Source of the DNA: Spirosoma agri
GTDB taxonomy: Bacteria > Bacteroidota > Bacteroidia > Cytophagales > Spirosomataceae
Length of the DNA stretch: 64,000 nt
Direction of reading: 5' to 3'
Assembly (NCBI RefSeq): GCF_010747415.1
Contig: NZ_JAAGNZ010000002.1
Span: 1,550,001-1,614,000, forward strand
Shown here: positions 1 through 7,472 of the stretch, in pieces
How the letters are laid out: every line of letters begins with the position of its first letter
Numbering within the stretch: position 1 is the first letter of the stretch
Position numbers and translations under genes: made by a program
The notes under the pieces: model-generated
Database searches by the model: none
What the model saw: only the letters and a program-made list of their open reading frames with translations
Told to the model about the DNA's origin: nothing

Positions 1-762
1 AATCAGCAGCACGCGGATAATCAACTGGATCGATTGCCCAATCAATCGCTTGGTTTCTCAAAAAGTCGGCAGGCTGTACTGGGCCTGACCCAGCAGATCG
101 GAACCGACTGGCGACTGAAAGCAGAAACATACTACCAATACCTCTACAACATTCCCGTTGACCAAACCCCATCTTATTACTCAGCGCTGAACGAAGGAGC
201 TACCTTTTTTACAACCTCCCGGACGGGGCTGATCAATGCTGGAACCGGTCGAAATTACGGGGCTGAACTGACCATCGAGAAGCTATTTAGCCGACAGTAC
301 TACCTGCTCTCCACGTTGTCTGTCTTCAACAGCGAATACCGAACCTTGCTGGACCAATGGCATCCTACCGCCTTTGCCAATCAATACGTCTGGAATGCGT
401 TGGGCGGCTATGAGTGGACCGTTGGCTCCCGAAATGCACTGGCAATTGACGTCAAAAATACGATGGCTGGCGGACGACGCTACACACCCATCGATCTGGT
501 TCGATCGCGGCAGGAAAACGCCACCGTTACCGACGGTCAACGACCTTTTGCCAATCAATTACCCGCCTACTGGCGCACCGATATTAAGCTTTCCTACCGG
601 CGCAACCGACCCAAAGCAACCTTCGAGTGGTCGATTGATATTCAGAATGCGTTTAATCACACAAATGCCTATCAAATGCTCTACAGTAATCGCCTGAATG
701 CACTGGCGTATACACTACAAATGGGGCGTTATTTTCTTGTCAATCATCGGATTAATTTTTAA
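1..762 (+). CDS. TonB-dependent outer-membrane receptor, C-terminal part (truncated by window edge)
   Basis: The frame is open from base 1 to a TAA at 760-762, so only the last 253 residues are present and the true start lies upstream. The protein alternates aromatic and polar residues in beta-barrel fashion (QAVLGLTQQIG, LKAETYYQYLYN, WRTDIKLSYRRN) and ends in a terminal phenylalanine (RINF), as outer-membrane barrels do. This matches the C-terminal barrel of SusC/FecA-like TonB-dependent receptors. Such receptors import or bind substrates at the outer membrane using TonB-derived energy. It lies just upstream of a peptide-biosynthesis locus that carries a second receptor at 5244, so it could belong to that locus, but the 262-base gap to the next gene leaves that open. 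Confidence 0.75.
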   Translation, partial: NQQHADNQLDRLPNQSLGFSKSRQAVLGLTQQIGTDWRLKAETYYQYLYNIPVDQTPSYYSALNEGATFFTTSRTGLINAGTGRNYGAELTIEKLFSRQYYLLSTLSVFNSEYRTLLDQWHPTAFANQYVWNALGGYEWTVGSRNALAIDVKNTMAGGRRYTPIDLVRSRQENATVTDGQRPFANQLPAYWRTDIKLSYRRNRPKATFEWSIDIQNAFNHTNAYQMLYSNRLNALAYTLQMGRYFLVNHRINF

Positions 763-1024
763 ATAATGCTACGTTTTTGATTCAAACGGTCCTTGGATGG
801 TTGGGCTAAAAGAAGCGAATCTGGTAATCATTAAACCAGACAACCAGCGCCTGTTTTTGCCAAAAAAACCACTGTTCACTACACAAATTATAGGTTATAA
901 CCTGAGCAAGTAAAGCAGTCCAAAAGGTTTTTGATTCAGAGCCGTTCTGCCGCCACCTTTGTCTTAGAAATTAATTCACAAGCAAGCCAAACAAAGTCTT
1001 TCACTCCTTATCCTTTTTTCACTC

Positions 1025-1312
1025 ATGTCAACTATTGCAAGCATCCAGGACCGCATTCGTGAAATTGTAATCGACGTTTTACAGGCTGATGGCGCCCCCG
1101 TCGAACTAACCGCCGAAACCCCCTTCTTTGGCACGGAAGATCATCCGGGCGTTATTCAGGATTCCCTGGCTATTCTGGAGATTGCCTCCCGGCTGGCCGA
1201 AGAGTTTGGCCTGATGCCTTCCGATCTGGGCGAAGAAGCCTTCCAGAACCTGACCACGTTGAGCGAGCAGGTTGCGCTCAAAGTTCAGGAAAATGAACTG
1301 GCTGCTGTATAA
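1025..1312 (+). CDS. Acyl carrier protein-like (phosphopantetheine-binding) protein
   Basis: This is a 95-residue acidic protein with the length and helix pattern of an acyl carrier protein. The DSL motif at residues 46-48 supplies the serine (S47) that would carry 4'-phosphopantetheine, followed by the recognition helix AILEIASRLAEEFGL. The residue before the motif is Gln rather than the usual Gly. A stand-alone carrier protein directly ahead of five RiPP precursor genes is unusual: it may deliver an acyl or aminoacyl group to the peptide, as in lipidated RiPPs, or may belong to an upstream pathway outside the window. No acyltransferase or ligase lies beside it here. The carrier identity is fairly safe; the role is inference. 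Confidence 0.75.
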   Translation: MSTIASIQDRIREIVIDVLQADGAPVELTAETPFFGTEDHPGVIQDSLAILEIASRLAEEFGLMPSDLGEEAFQNLTTLSEQVALKVQENELAAV

Positions 1313-1389
1313 TCGGCCGAGTTAGTATCCATCCGAATGGTTAAGTCGCGTATAGTGATGCCCGTTCGATCCCCGACGAACTAAAAACT

Positions 1390-1401
1390 GCTGTGCACAG
1401 C
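1390..1401. repeat. 12-bp perfect palindrome upstream of precursor 1
   Basis: GCTGTGCACAGC is a perfect 12-base palindrome with no loop, between the carrier-protein gene and the first precursor. It could be an operator for a dimeric regulator acting on the precursor genes. There is no T-run, so it is not a terminator. Chance occurrence is possible. Confidence 0.25.
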
Positions 1402-1457
1402 GGATTAGTTACCTCCATATTTTTCACTTATTCACCTTTTTCTCCATCCAATTCAGT

Positions 1458-1589
1458 ATGAACACCCAAGTTTCTACCCCAGCCCTGTCGATCGTTGAAC
1501 TCGAAGAGCGTTTCGAAACGACTGTTGCCGCTCTCGATTCAGAACGGTGCAATGGTAATACCGTTAAGGCCGAAGTATCTGCGCAATAA
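1458..1589 (+). CDS. RiPP precursor peptide 1 (43 aa, IVELEERFETT family)
   Basis: A 43-residue ORF starting MNTQVSTPALS. It contains the block IVELEERFETTVAALDS (residues 12-28) shared by all five tandem genes, then E-R-C and the tail NGNTVKAEVSAQ. This copy differs most from the others (SERCN instead of SARCS). The acidic amphipathic block looks like a leader helix for binding an RRE domain, and two RRE-bearing proteins are encoded downstream. The single Cys31 and the preceding Arg30 are invariant across the family; Arg30 is a candidate target for the peptide arginase at 4018. Whether the core is the conserved R-C region or the variable tail is not settled. Confidence 0.8.
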   Translation: MNTQVSTPALSIVELEERFETTVAALDSERCNGNTVKAEVSAQ

Positions 1590-1778
1590 GTAGTTAATGA
1601 ATTTGTTTCGGCCAGCGTTTGATCGGCAGTTCATCCACAAACCGGTATCGCACTCGCCCACGGGCAGTCATGACCATTCTGGACTTGTCTAGTGAAAAAC
1701 GCCTTTAATTGGCCGATATAAGTGTCTACTCTTCTGTTAATCAATCCTATAACTCTACTTAAGCGCACTACAAAGACC

Positions 1779-1907
1779 ATGGAAAAGTTACCTGTATACC
1801 ACGAAGAAGCCCTGACGATCGTTGAGCTCGAAGAGCGTTTTGAAACGACCGTTGCTGCCCTTGATTCGGCCCGTTGCAGCGGCAACCACGTAAAAGTTAG
1901 CCTTTAG
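1779..1907 (+). CDS. RiPP precursor peptide 2 (42 aa)
   Basis: A 42-residue peptide starting MEKLPVYHEEALT. I chose the ATG at 1779 because the family homology begins shortly after it and the longer frame upstream is not conserved in the other copies. The shared block IVELEERFETTVAALDS spans residues 14-30 and is followed by A-R-C and the tail SGNHVKVSL. Its N-terminal dozen residues are unlike those of copies 3-5, so it is an older duplicate. No hairpin follows this copy. Confidence 0.8.
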   Translation: MEKLPVYHEEALTIVELEERFETTVAALDSARCSGNHVKVSL

Positions 1908-1983
1908 TCCCAAGGCTGGTTCTGATTCTAATACCCGTTTAATCTCTGTTTTATACTTATTCATTTTCAAATCAAAAGCAATC

Positions 1984-2112
1984 ATGACGAACAACACAAC
2001 TCCCCAGCCTGAAGTATTGACGATCGTTGAACTCGAAGAGCGTTTCGAAACGACCGTTGCCGCCCTTGATTCAGCCCGTTGCAGCGGCAACAGCGCAGAA
2101 GTTAGTAAATAG
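1984..2112 (+). CDS. RiPP precursor peptide 3 (42 aa)
   Basis: A 42-residue peptide starting MTNNTTPQPEVLT, too short for usual ORF cut-offs. The block IVELEERFETTVAALDS is at residues 14-30, then A-R-C and the tail SGNSAEVSK. The 20 bases before the ATG (TTTTCAAATCAAAAGCAATC) recur almost exactly before copies 4 and 5, so transcription or translation signals were duplicated with the gene. A 12-bp perfect hairpin follows the stop. Confidence 0.85.
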   Translation: MTNNTTPQPEVLTIVELEERFETTVAALDSARCSGNSAEVSK

Positions 2113-2135
2113 TGTTACCGCTGATTCCGTAACGT

Positions 2136-2182
2136 GGGTGGAAACCCGGGCCTGTCTGCCCCACACTCATGGGTTTCCACCC
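2136..2182 (+). other. Hairpin between precursor genes 3 and 4
   Basis: GGGTGGAAACCC at 2136-2147 is the exact reverse complement of GGGTTTCCACCC at 2171-2182, with a 23-base loop. No T-run follows, so full termination is unlikely. Possible roles are mRNA 3'-end protection, partial attenuation or a processing site. A second copy of the same element lies at 2394-2444. Confidence 0.7.
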
Positions 2183-2244
2183 CGCATTACATGACAGTAA
2201 CTTTAGTCATTCATCCTGTTTCATTTTCTAAATCAAAAGCAATC

Positions 2245-2376
2245 ATGATTAACAACACAACTCCCCAACTCGAAGTACTGACGATCGTTGAACTCGAAGA
2301 GCGTTTTGAAACGACCGTTGCCGCCCTTGATTCAGCCCGTTGCAGCGACAACAAAGCAGACGTTAGCCTTCAGTAA
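2245..2376 (+). CDS. RiPP precursor peptide 4 (43 aa)
   Basis: A 43-residue peptide starting MINNTTPQLEVLT, with IVELEERFETTVAALDS at residues 14-30, A-R-C and the tail SDNKADVSLQ. The in-frame upstream extension (from 2134) covers the intergenic hairpin and is not coding by comparison with the other copies. The spacing from copy 3 (261 bases) and to copy 5 (259 bases) shows that gene plus flanks were duplicated as one unit. Confidence 0.85.
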   Translation: MINNTTPQLEVLTIVELEERFETTVAALDSARCSDNKADVSLQ

Positions 2377-2393
2377 ACCGCTGATTCCGTAAT

Positions 2394-2444
2394 GCGGGTG
2401 AAAACCCGGGCCTGTCTGCCCCATAATCGTGGGTTTCCATCCGC
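2394..2444 (+). other. Hairpin between precursor genes 4 and 5
   Basis: A second copy of the intergenic hairpin: GCGGGTGAAAACCC at 2394-2407 against GGGTTTCCATCCGC at 2431-2444. The arms pair with one G-U wobble and one A-C mismatch. The loop contains the same GGCCTGTCTGCCCCA stretch as the copy at 2136-2182. Confidence 0.65.
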
Positions 2445-2503
2445 ACTACGTGATAGTAACTTTAGTCAGTCATACTCACTCATTTTCTAAATCAAAAGCA
2501 ATC

Positions 2504-2632
2504 ATGACTAACAATACAACTCCCCAACCCGAAGTACTGGCGATCGTTGAACTCGAAGAGCGTTTCGAAACGACCGTTGCTGCCCTTGATTCAGCCCGTT
2601 GCAGTGATAACCACGGTTCAGTAAAGAGGTAG
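2504..2632 (+). CDS. RiPP precursor peptide 5 (42 aa)
   Basis: A 42-residue peptide starting MTNNTTPQPEVLA, with the block IVELEERFETTVAALDS at residues 14-30, then A-R-C and the tail SDNHGSVKR. Its N-terminal 12 residues equal those of copy 3, so copies 3-5 are the most recent duplicates. It is followed 24 bases later by a strong intrinsic terminator that separates the precursors from the processing genes. Confidence 0.85.
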   Translation: MTNNTTPQPEVLAIVELEERFETTVAALDSARCSDNHGSVKR

Positions 2633-2656
2633 TGGTCAATGAATTAGCTGATTTGT

Positions 2657-2693
2657 CAACGCCCCCGCCCAGTATGGGGGCGTTGTTTTTTTT
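2657..2693 (+). terminator. Strong intrinsic terminator after the precursor array
   Basis: A perfect 10-bp GC-rich stem (CAACGCCCCC / GGGGGCGTTG, loop 9 bases) is followed directly by eight Ts. It lies between the last precursor and the M50 protease gene. It probably lets the precursors be made in large excess over the enzymes, which would then depend on read-through or on a weak promoter at 2694-2724. Confidence 0.9.
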
Positions 2694-2724
2694 CTCCCCG
2701 AAATTTTCCTAAACCGATTTTAGT

Positions 2725-4002
2725 ATGACCGCCTTAGAAACCGACTCGTTCCGTATCGAAGAGATGGAGCGCTCGGACGTCAACCGACAGTTTTTGCTGA
2801 CCGTCAGCGGACGGCCCTATAAAGTCGGCGAGTTAGTTTACCTGATCCTGGAAGGCATCAATCGCCAGTTGACGTACCAGCAGATCAGCGAAACGCTCAA
2901 CGCCCACCAGAACCAGACACAGTTTGCTGCGGCTGACGTAGCTACTCTGGTCGAAGAAAAATTACGGCCAATGGGCGTTTTTGACGCGTCATCGACTAAT
3001 GAAACAACTAACTCCCCGTCACTGGGTAGTATATATGCCCGCCGGACACTCCTCCGCTTTGAGCAGTATGCCGGTTTGCTCAAGATCTTACAATACGTTT
3101 TTTCACCTGCATTTTTTTGTATCACCTTCGTAGCCGCCCTGCTGGTCAATGGCTACCTGATGCGCGAATTACTGGCGCTAGATCATTACGTTCAGGATCA
3201 GAATGCGGCTACGCTGGCCATGGGAAACTGTGACCGGGGCCTGTGGCACCTGGCCGTTTTTTATCCCGTCGTTCTCTGTATTCTGCTGATTCACGAACTG
3301 GGTCATGCGGCTGCGGGCTATCGGTTTGGCATTAAACCCAAAGAAATTGGGGCCGGTTTATACCTGATTTTTCCTGTTCTCTACACTGACGTGACCGAAG
3401 TGTGGCGACTTGGCAAGCTCAAGCGAACCGTCGTCAACCTGGGCGGAATTTACTTTCAGCTCCTGATCAATCTCGTTCTGATCGGCTACATGACAAACCA
3501 GTTCGGCGATTTTGACCAGATCAATACGACGCGCTACCTCATTCAGCTGAACGTCGCCACGATGGTGATCAACGCCATTCCGTTTCTGAAATTCGACGGC
3601 TACTGGATCTACAGCGACCTGTTCTCATTACCGAACCTTCGTCGTCAGTCGGTATTGTACGTCCGAAAAGTAGCTAGTTTCCTTATACCCGCTCTGCGCC
3701 AGCCGGCGAAAGCCAACGATCCGGCTGTCGATCTGAAGAATCCATTTCTGCTGCTCTACAGCGCGGGCCGATTGTGGTTTCTGGTCTACTTCTTCGTGTT
3801 TGCCTTTCAGACCTTTTTTGATGTTGTACTGCACTATCCTTCAGCCGTATATCAGTTTGTGACTGATTGCTCGGTCTGTACGGCGGAACCATTTATCAAA
3901 GCATCAATGACGGTCGGGCTGTTCGCTTATTTCTCCGTGGGGTACGCTCGCCAGAGCCGAAATGCCATTCGGGGTGCCATCCGTCGCCGATTCGCTCACT
4001 AA
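2725..4002 (+). CDS. Membrane M50 metalloprotease with RRE/PqqD-like N-terminus
   Basis: A 425-residue membrane protein. Residues about 15-90 look like a winged-helix PqqD/RRE fold (YKVGELVYLILEGINRQ, then ISETL). Several membrane segments follow. HELGH at residues 190-194 supplies two zinc ligands and the catalytic Glu, and FDGYW with Asp291 supplies the third ligand, the pattern of the peptide zinc metalloproteases found in RiPP clusters (YydH-like M50). It is the best candidate for removing the leader of the five precursors at the inner membrane. The arginase gene begins 15 bases downstream, so they are cotranscribed. The family assignment is strong; the substrate is inferred from context. 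Confidence 0.85.
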   Translation: MTALETDSFRIEEMERSDVNRQFLLTVSGRPYKVGELVYLILEGINRQLTYQQISETLNAHQNQTQFAAADVATLVEEKLRPMGVFDASSTNETTNSPSLGSIYARRTLLRFEQYAGLLKILQYVFSPAFFCITFVAALLVNGYLMRELLALDHYVQDQNAATLAMGNCDRGLWHLAVFYPVVLCILLIHELGHAAAGYRFGIKPKEIGAGLYLIFPVLYTDVTEVWRLGKLKRTVVNLGGIYFQLLINLVLIGYMTNQFGDFDQINTTRYLIQLNVATMVINAIPFLKFDGYWIYSDLFSLPNLRRQSVLYVRKVASFLIPALRQPAKANDPAVDLKNPFLLLYSAGRLWFLVYFFVFAFQTFFDVVLHYPSAVYQFVTDCSVCTAEPFIKASMTVGLFAYFSVGYARQSRNAIRGAIRRRFAH

Positions 4003-4017
4003 TTAACGCCCGCAGTT

Positions 4018-5238
4018 ATGATAACCGACGTTTCCGTACCGAGTCTGCTACAACGGTCGCCCTATCTCGACATCAGCCTGTCGGCGCAAACCGGCAAAGG
4101 CACCATTTTTAACATCATCAGCGGAAAAAGCTACGAAGTGAGTCCGGTCATCATCTCGATCCTCGACTTCTTCAAGAAACCGGCTACGATTGATGGTCTG
4201 CTGGTCGATATGGATCTCGGTGCTGATCAGGTCGACCAGGCGTTGACCTACCTACAAAAAAACGGTCTGTTACTCGATCTTAGCGAGGAAGGGTGGGAGC
4301 GGTTCACAACCGATGTGATTGCCGTAAAGAACCGCATCTTTGGGGTCGATGCTTACCATGACCGGGCTGAAGTGGTGATTGTCGGGATTCCGTTCGGGAA
4401 AGGAAACGGCAAGTCGATGGGGGGCGCGGAGTTTCCGTTCCACATCCGTGAGTTCAGCCAGAACAATAACCTTCTGCTGAAAGGCGCTGATTTTTTGCTG
4501 TTCGATCGGCTGACGGCAACACGGCTGCAACCACTTTTTCGGGGGGGGAAGCTGGTCGATTATGGCAATCTGTTTATCAGCGCCAATGAATCAACCGCTT
4601 TCATCTATGCGAAGATGCACCAGGTGGCCAGTCAGCTCTTCGATGCCGGTAAGATTCCCGCGTTCATTGGTGGCGATCACTCGATCAGTTATCCGCTCAT
4701 CAAAGCTGCCGCCGAGCAGTATCCCAATTTACACGTCATCCATTTCGATGCGCACACCGACACCTACGGGTCGCGCTACGACCATGTGAACCACTGGGGA
4801 AAAGTCCATCATTACGGCAACTTCATGACGAAGTGTCTGGAGCTGGACAACGTTCAGGAAGTGTATCAGTTCGGGATACGAGGATTCGCCAATGCCGGAG
4901 CGAAGGCCCGCCCCAAACAGCACATTCGCTGGTGTCATCAGGTGAGCGAGCAACTACGGCAGGGGTACCGCTTCGACCTCCCCGACGACGTTCCGTATTA
5001 CGTCACCTTCGATGTGGATGTACTGGACCCAACCGTGCTACCAGGAACGGCCACGCCCGTTGCCGGAGGTTTTTCGCTGGCCGAAGTGAAACAGCTTTTT
5101 GATCAGTTACTGCCCGGTCGGAAAATCGTGGGGTTCGACATCGTTGAAGCGAATCCCGCTTTTGATCCAACTGATCTGACCACGCAGGTGGCCATGGAAA
5201 TTTTACTGCGCCTGATGAGCTACTTGACCATTTCGTAA
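4018..5238 (+). CDS. Peptide arginase candidate: RRE-like domain fused to ureohydrolase
   Basis: A 406-residue protein with two parts. Residues about 10-95 resemble a PqqD/RRE wHTH (YEVSPVIISILDFF, VDQALTYLQKNGLLLD). Residues about 115-400 are an arginase/ureohydrolase domain with the complete dimanganese set: GGDHS with His221, DAHTD with Asp244, His246 and Asp248, DVDVLDP with Asp332 and Asp334, and Glu377. An ordinary arginase is about 300 residues and lacks the N-terminal domain. Peptide arginases such as OspR of the landornamide pathway convert Arg in a precursor peptide to ornithine. The adjacent precursors carry two invariant arginines (EERFE and R-C). I infer this activity here; free-arginine hydrolysis is the alternative. 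Confidence 0.85.
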   Translation: MITDVSVPSLLQRSPYLDISLSAQTGKGTIFNIISGKSYEVSPVIISILDFFKKPATIDGLLVDMDLGADQVDQALTYLQKNGLLLDLSEEGWERFTTDVIAVKNRIFGVDAYHDRAEVVIVGIPFGKGNGKSMGGAEFPFHIREFSQNNNLLLKGADFLLFDRLTATRLQPLFRGGKLVDYGNLFISANESTAFIYAKMHQVASQLFDAGKIPAFIGGDHSISYPLIKAAAEQYPNLHVIHFDAHTDTYGSRYDHVNHWGKVHHYGNFMTKCLELDNVQEVYQFGIRGFANAGAKARPKQHIRWCHQVSEQLRQGYRFDLPDDVPYYVTFDVDVLDPTVLPGTATPVAGGFSLAEVKQLFDQLLPGRKIVGFDIVEANPAFDPTDLTTQVAMEILLRLMSYLTIS

Positions 5239-5243
5239 AGACT

Positions 5244-7457
5244 ATGAAAACACAACTACATACGTTCGCTCTGACACTTTTGCTCGCGGGCATAGCCTGG
5301 GTTAGTCCGGCCTGGGGGCAGGTCATCGTGCGGGGTAAGGTGTTCAACGCTCAGATGAAGCCGCTCGAAAATGCCAATATCGGTGTACTGAATTCGTATG
5401 CTGGTGCCACCACCGATGCCAACGGCTCGTTTTCGTTCACGACCGACGGGCGGGGCATCGTTCAGGTGGTTGCCCAGATGCTGGGATATTCGCCCCAGCC
5501 GCTCAAGGTCACCATCGGTGATACGACGAAACAGGTAACGCTGAAGTTTGTCCTGACCGAAGAAGCGATCAACCTGGACGATGTGACGGTAAAAACCCGT
5601 AAAACGGATTTTCTGGGTCGGGGTGGTTTGCCTAGCCTGAAAGCACTAGAGGTCAGGGCGATGGGTGGTAGTAATGCCGATATTGCCAATGGTATCCGGA
5701 CGATGCCCGGCGTACAGGCCACGACGGATGCAACGGGACTTTTCGTGCGGGGAGGTACCAGCGACGAAACGAAAGTATACGTCGATGGGCTGCTGGCGAA
5801 CAACTTCTTTTACAACGGTAGTCCCGATGTATCGCAGCGGGGGCGATTTGCGCCCGAATTATTTTCCGGTAATTTCTTCAGCAGTGGTGGGTATTCGGCC
5901 CTGTATGGACAGGCTTTGTCGTCCGCGCTGATCCTGGAAACCAACGACGTTGCTACCCGCTCGACGATTGGCGGCAATATCAGCACAACGGGTGCCATGC
6001 TCGAAATGAACCGGGTCATTCGGCCCGAAAAGCTGTCGGCGGGTGGGTCGATCACGTATACCAACATGAGCCCGTATTACCGGCTGGTGCCGCAGCGTCG
6101 CTCGTTTTCTTCCGGCCCCGAATACCTCGATGGGCTGTTCCATCTGAAATACCGGGCGGGCGACAAGGGCGTACTGAAAATAATGGGTACGGTGGGCCGA
6201 AACAATGTGGCATTTTCCCAGCCGACCGCTGGTCGAACCGCGCAGTTCGGGCTGGTGAGTAGCAATGGATTTGTGAGCGTTTCCTACGCAGGCAGTGCCG
6301 GTAAACAATGGACCATGAATGCCGGATTCGGAGCCAGTTTGTCGAATAACACATCATCGATCGATTCGCTGCCGCAGCTTGAGGGACAAACGGCCCTGCT
6401 CCGGTCGCGGCAGGTCGAGCAGCAGGTGTATAACAGCCGCGTCGTGTTCCGGCGGTCAATCGGGAAAGGTTCCGATCTGTATTTGGGTATGGACCATGTG
6501 CTGACCAGCACGACGTTACAACTCGCGCGGCAGGGTTTTTTTGCCCCCAATCAACAGTTGACCGAGCAGTACGGAGCCGTTTTCGCCGAAAGTAACGTGT
6601 CGTTGAGCCGCACTGTGAGTGCCCGCCTGGGTCTGCGGGCCGAGGGAACATCGGCCATTAGCCGGTTTGCGCTTGCTCCGCGTATGAGTCTGACCTATGC
6701 CCCTGCGAAGGCGCATAAACTGACGCTTAGCTATGGGCAGTTTTACCAACAGCCCACCTACGACTACCTGATCGGCAACGCAAACCGCGCGTCACTGCGC
6801 TTCCAGAAAGCTACCCACTACATTGCCGGTTACCAGATGGTTCGAACGAATCAACTGTTACGGGTCGAACTGTATCAGAAAACGTATAACCAGCTTTTGC
6901 GCACCACCCCCGACACCAACTCAACGGGCACGGGGTACGCTCGTGGCTTGGAAGTACTCTGGAAAGAAGAAAATCGCCTGCCGAACGTCAACTATTGGGT
7001 TTCCTACTCGTATCTGGATACGAAACGGCAGTACCTCAACTATCCGGTGCTGGCTCAGCCGAGTTTTGCCGCCCGCCATACACTCGCTACGGTAGTCAAT
7101 GTGCTGATTCCGTCTGTACCGCTCAACGTCGGGCTGACCTATACGTTTGCGTCCGGTCGCCCTTATTACAACCCGAATCAGCCGAACGATCGGTTCATGA
7201 CGGACCGAACACCAGCCTATCATAACGTGGGCGCGACGATTGCTTATCTGTCGCACTTCGGCAAAGCCAATACGACCTTTGCCTTTTCGGCCAACAACTT
7301 ATTGGGCAGTCAGCAAGTGTTTGGTTATCAATACAGTTCAGCCAGTGCGCGGGAAGCGGTCACACCACTGGCCAGACGCTTTTATTACCTGGGGCTTTTC
7401 ATAAACTGGGGTATCGACAAGCGTAGTAAAACCCTTAACGATCTTTTGCAGAACTAG
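5244..7457 (+). CDS. TonB-dependent receptor of the RiPP operon
   Basis: A 737-residue outer-membrane receptor. It has a signal peptide (residues 1 to about 26, ending PAWGQ), a carboxypeptidase-D regulatory-like domain (about 27-115, VRGKVFNAQMKPLENANIG), a plug (about 125-240, with IRTMPGVQ and LFVRGGTSDETKVYVDG) and a barrel. It starts 5 bases after the arginase stop and is followed 15 bases later by a reductase gene, so it belongs to the same transcript. At about 740 residues it is short for SusC but normal for the FecA/CirA-like class. In this setting it may move the mature peptide or its metal complex across the outer membrane. The substrate is unknown. Confidence 0.85.
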   Translation: MKTQLHTFALTLLLAGIAWVSPAWGQVIVRGKVFNAQMKPLENANIGVLNSYAGATTDANGSFSFTTDGRGIVQVVAQMLGYSPQPLKVTIGDTTKQVTLKFVLTEEAINLDDVTVKTRKTDFLGRGGLPSLKALEVRAMGGSNADIANGIRTMPGVQATTDATGLFVRGGTSDETKVYVDGLLANNFFYNGSPDVSQRGRFAPELFSGNFFSSGGYSALYGQALSSALILETNDVATRSTIGGNISTTGAMLEMNRVIRPEKLSAGGSITYTNMSPYYRLVPQRRSFSSGPEYLDGLFHLKYRAGDKGVLKIMGTVGRNNVAFSQPTAGRTAQFGLVSSNGFVSVSYAGSAGKQWTMNAGFGASLSNNTSSIDSLPQLEGQTALLRSRQVEQQVYNSRVVFRRSIGKGSDLYLGMDHVLTSTTLQLARQGFFAPNQQLTEQYGAVFAESNVSLSRTVSARLGLRAEGTSAISRFALAPRMSLTYAPAKAHKLTLSYGQFYQQPTYDYLIGNANRASLRFQKATHYIAGYQMVRTNQLLRVELYQKTYNQLLRTTPDTNSTGTGYARGLEVLWKEENRLPNVNYWVSYSYLDTKRQYLNYPVLAQPSFAARHTLATVVNVLIPSVPLNVGLTYTFASGRPYYNPNQPNDRFMTDRTPAYHNVGATIAYLSHFGKANTTFAFSANNLLGSQQVFGYQYSSASAREAVTPLARRFYYLGLFINWGIDKRSKTLNDLLQN

Positions 7458-7472
7458 AACCGGTCTACAACT

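Noticed and set aside
1631..2090. Minus-strand frames through the precursor genes
   Set aside because: They repeat MPLQRAESRAATVV only because they are antisense to the duplicated precursor blocks.
1984..2632. Repeat array that might suggest a CRISPR or satellite
   Set aside because: The units are 260 bases, coding and unequal, with open frames preserved; there are no short spacers.
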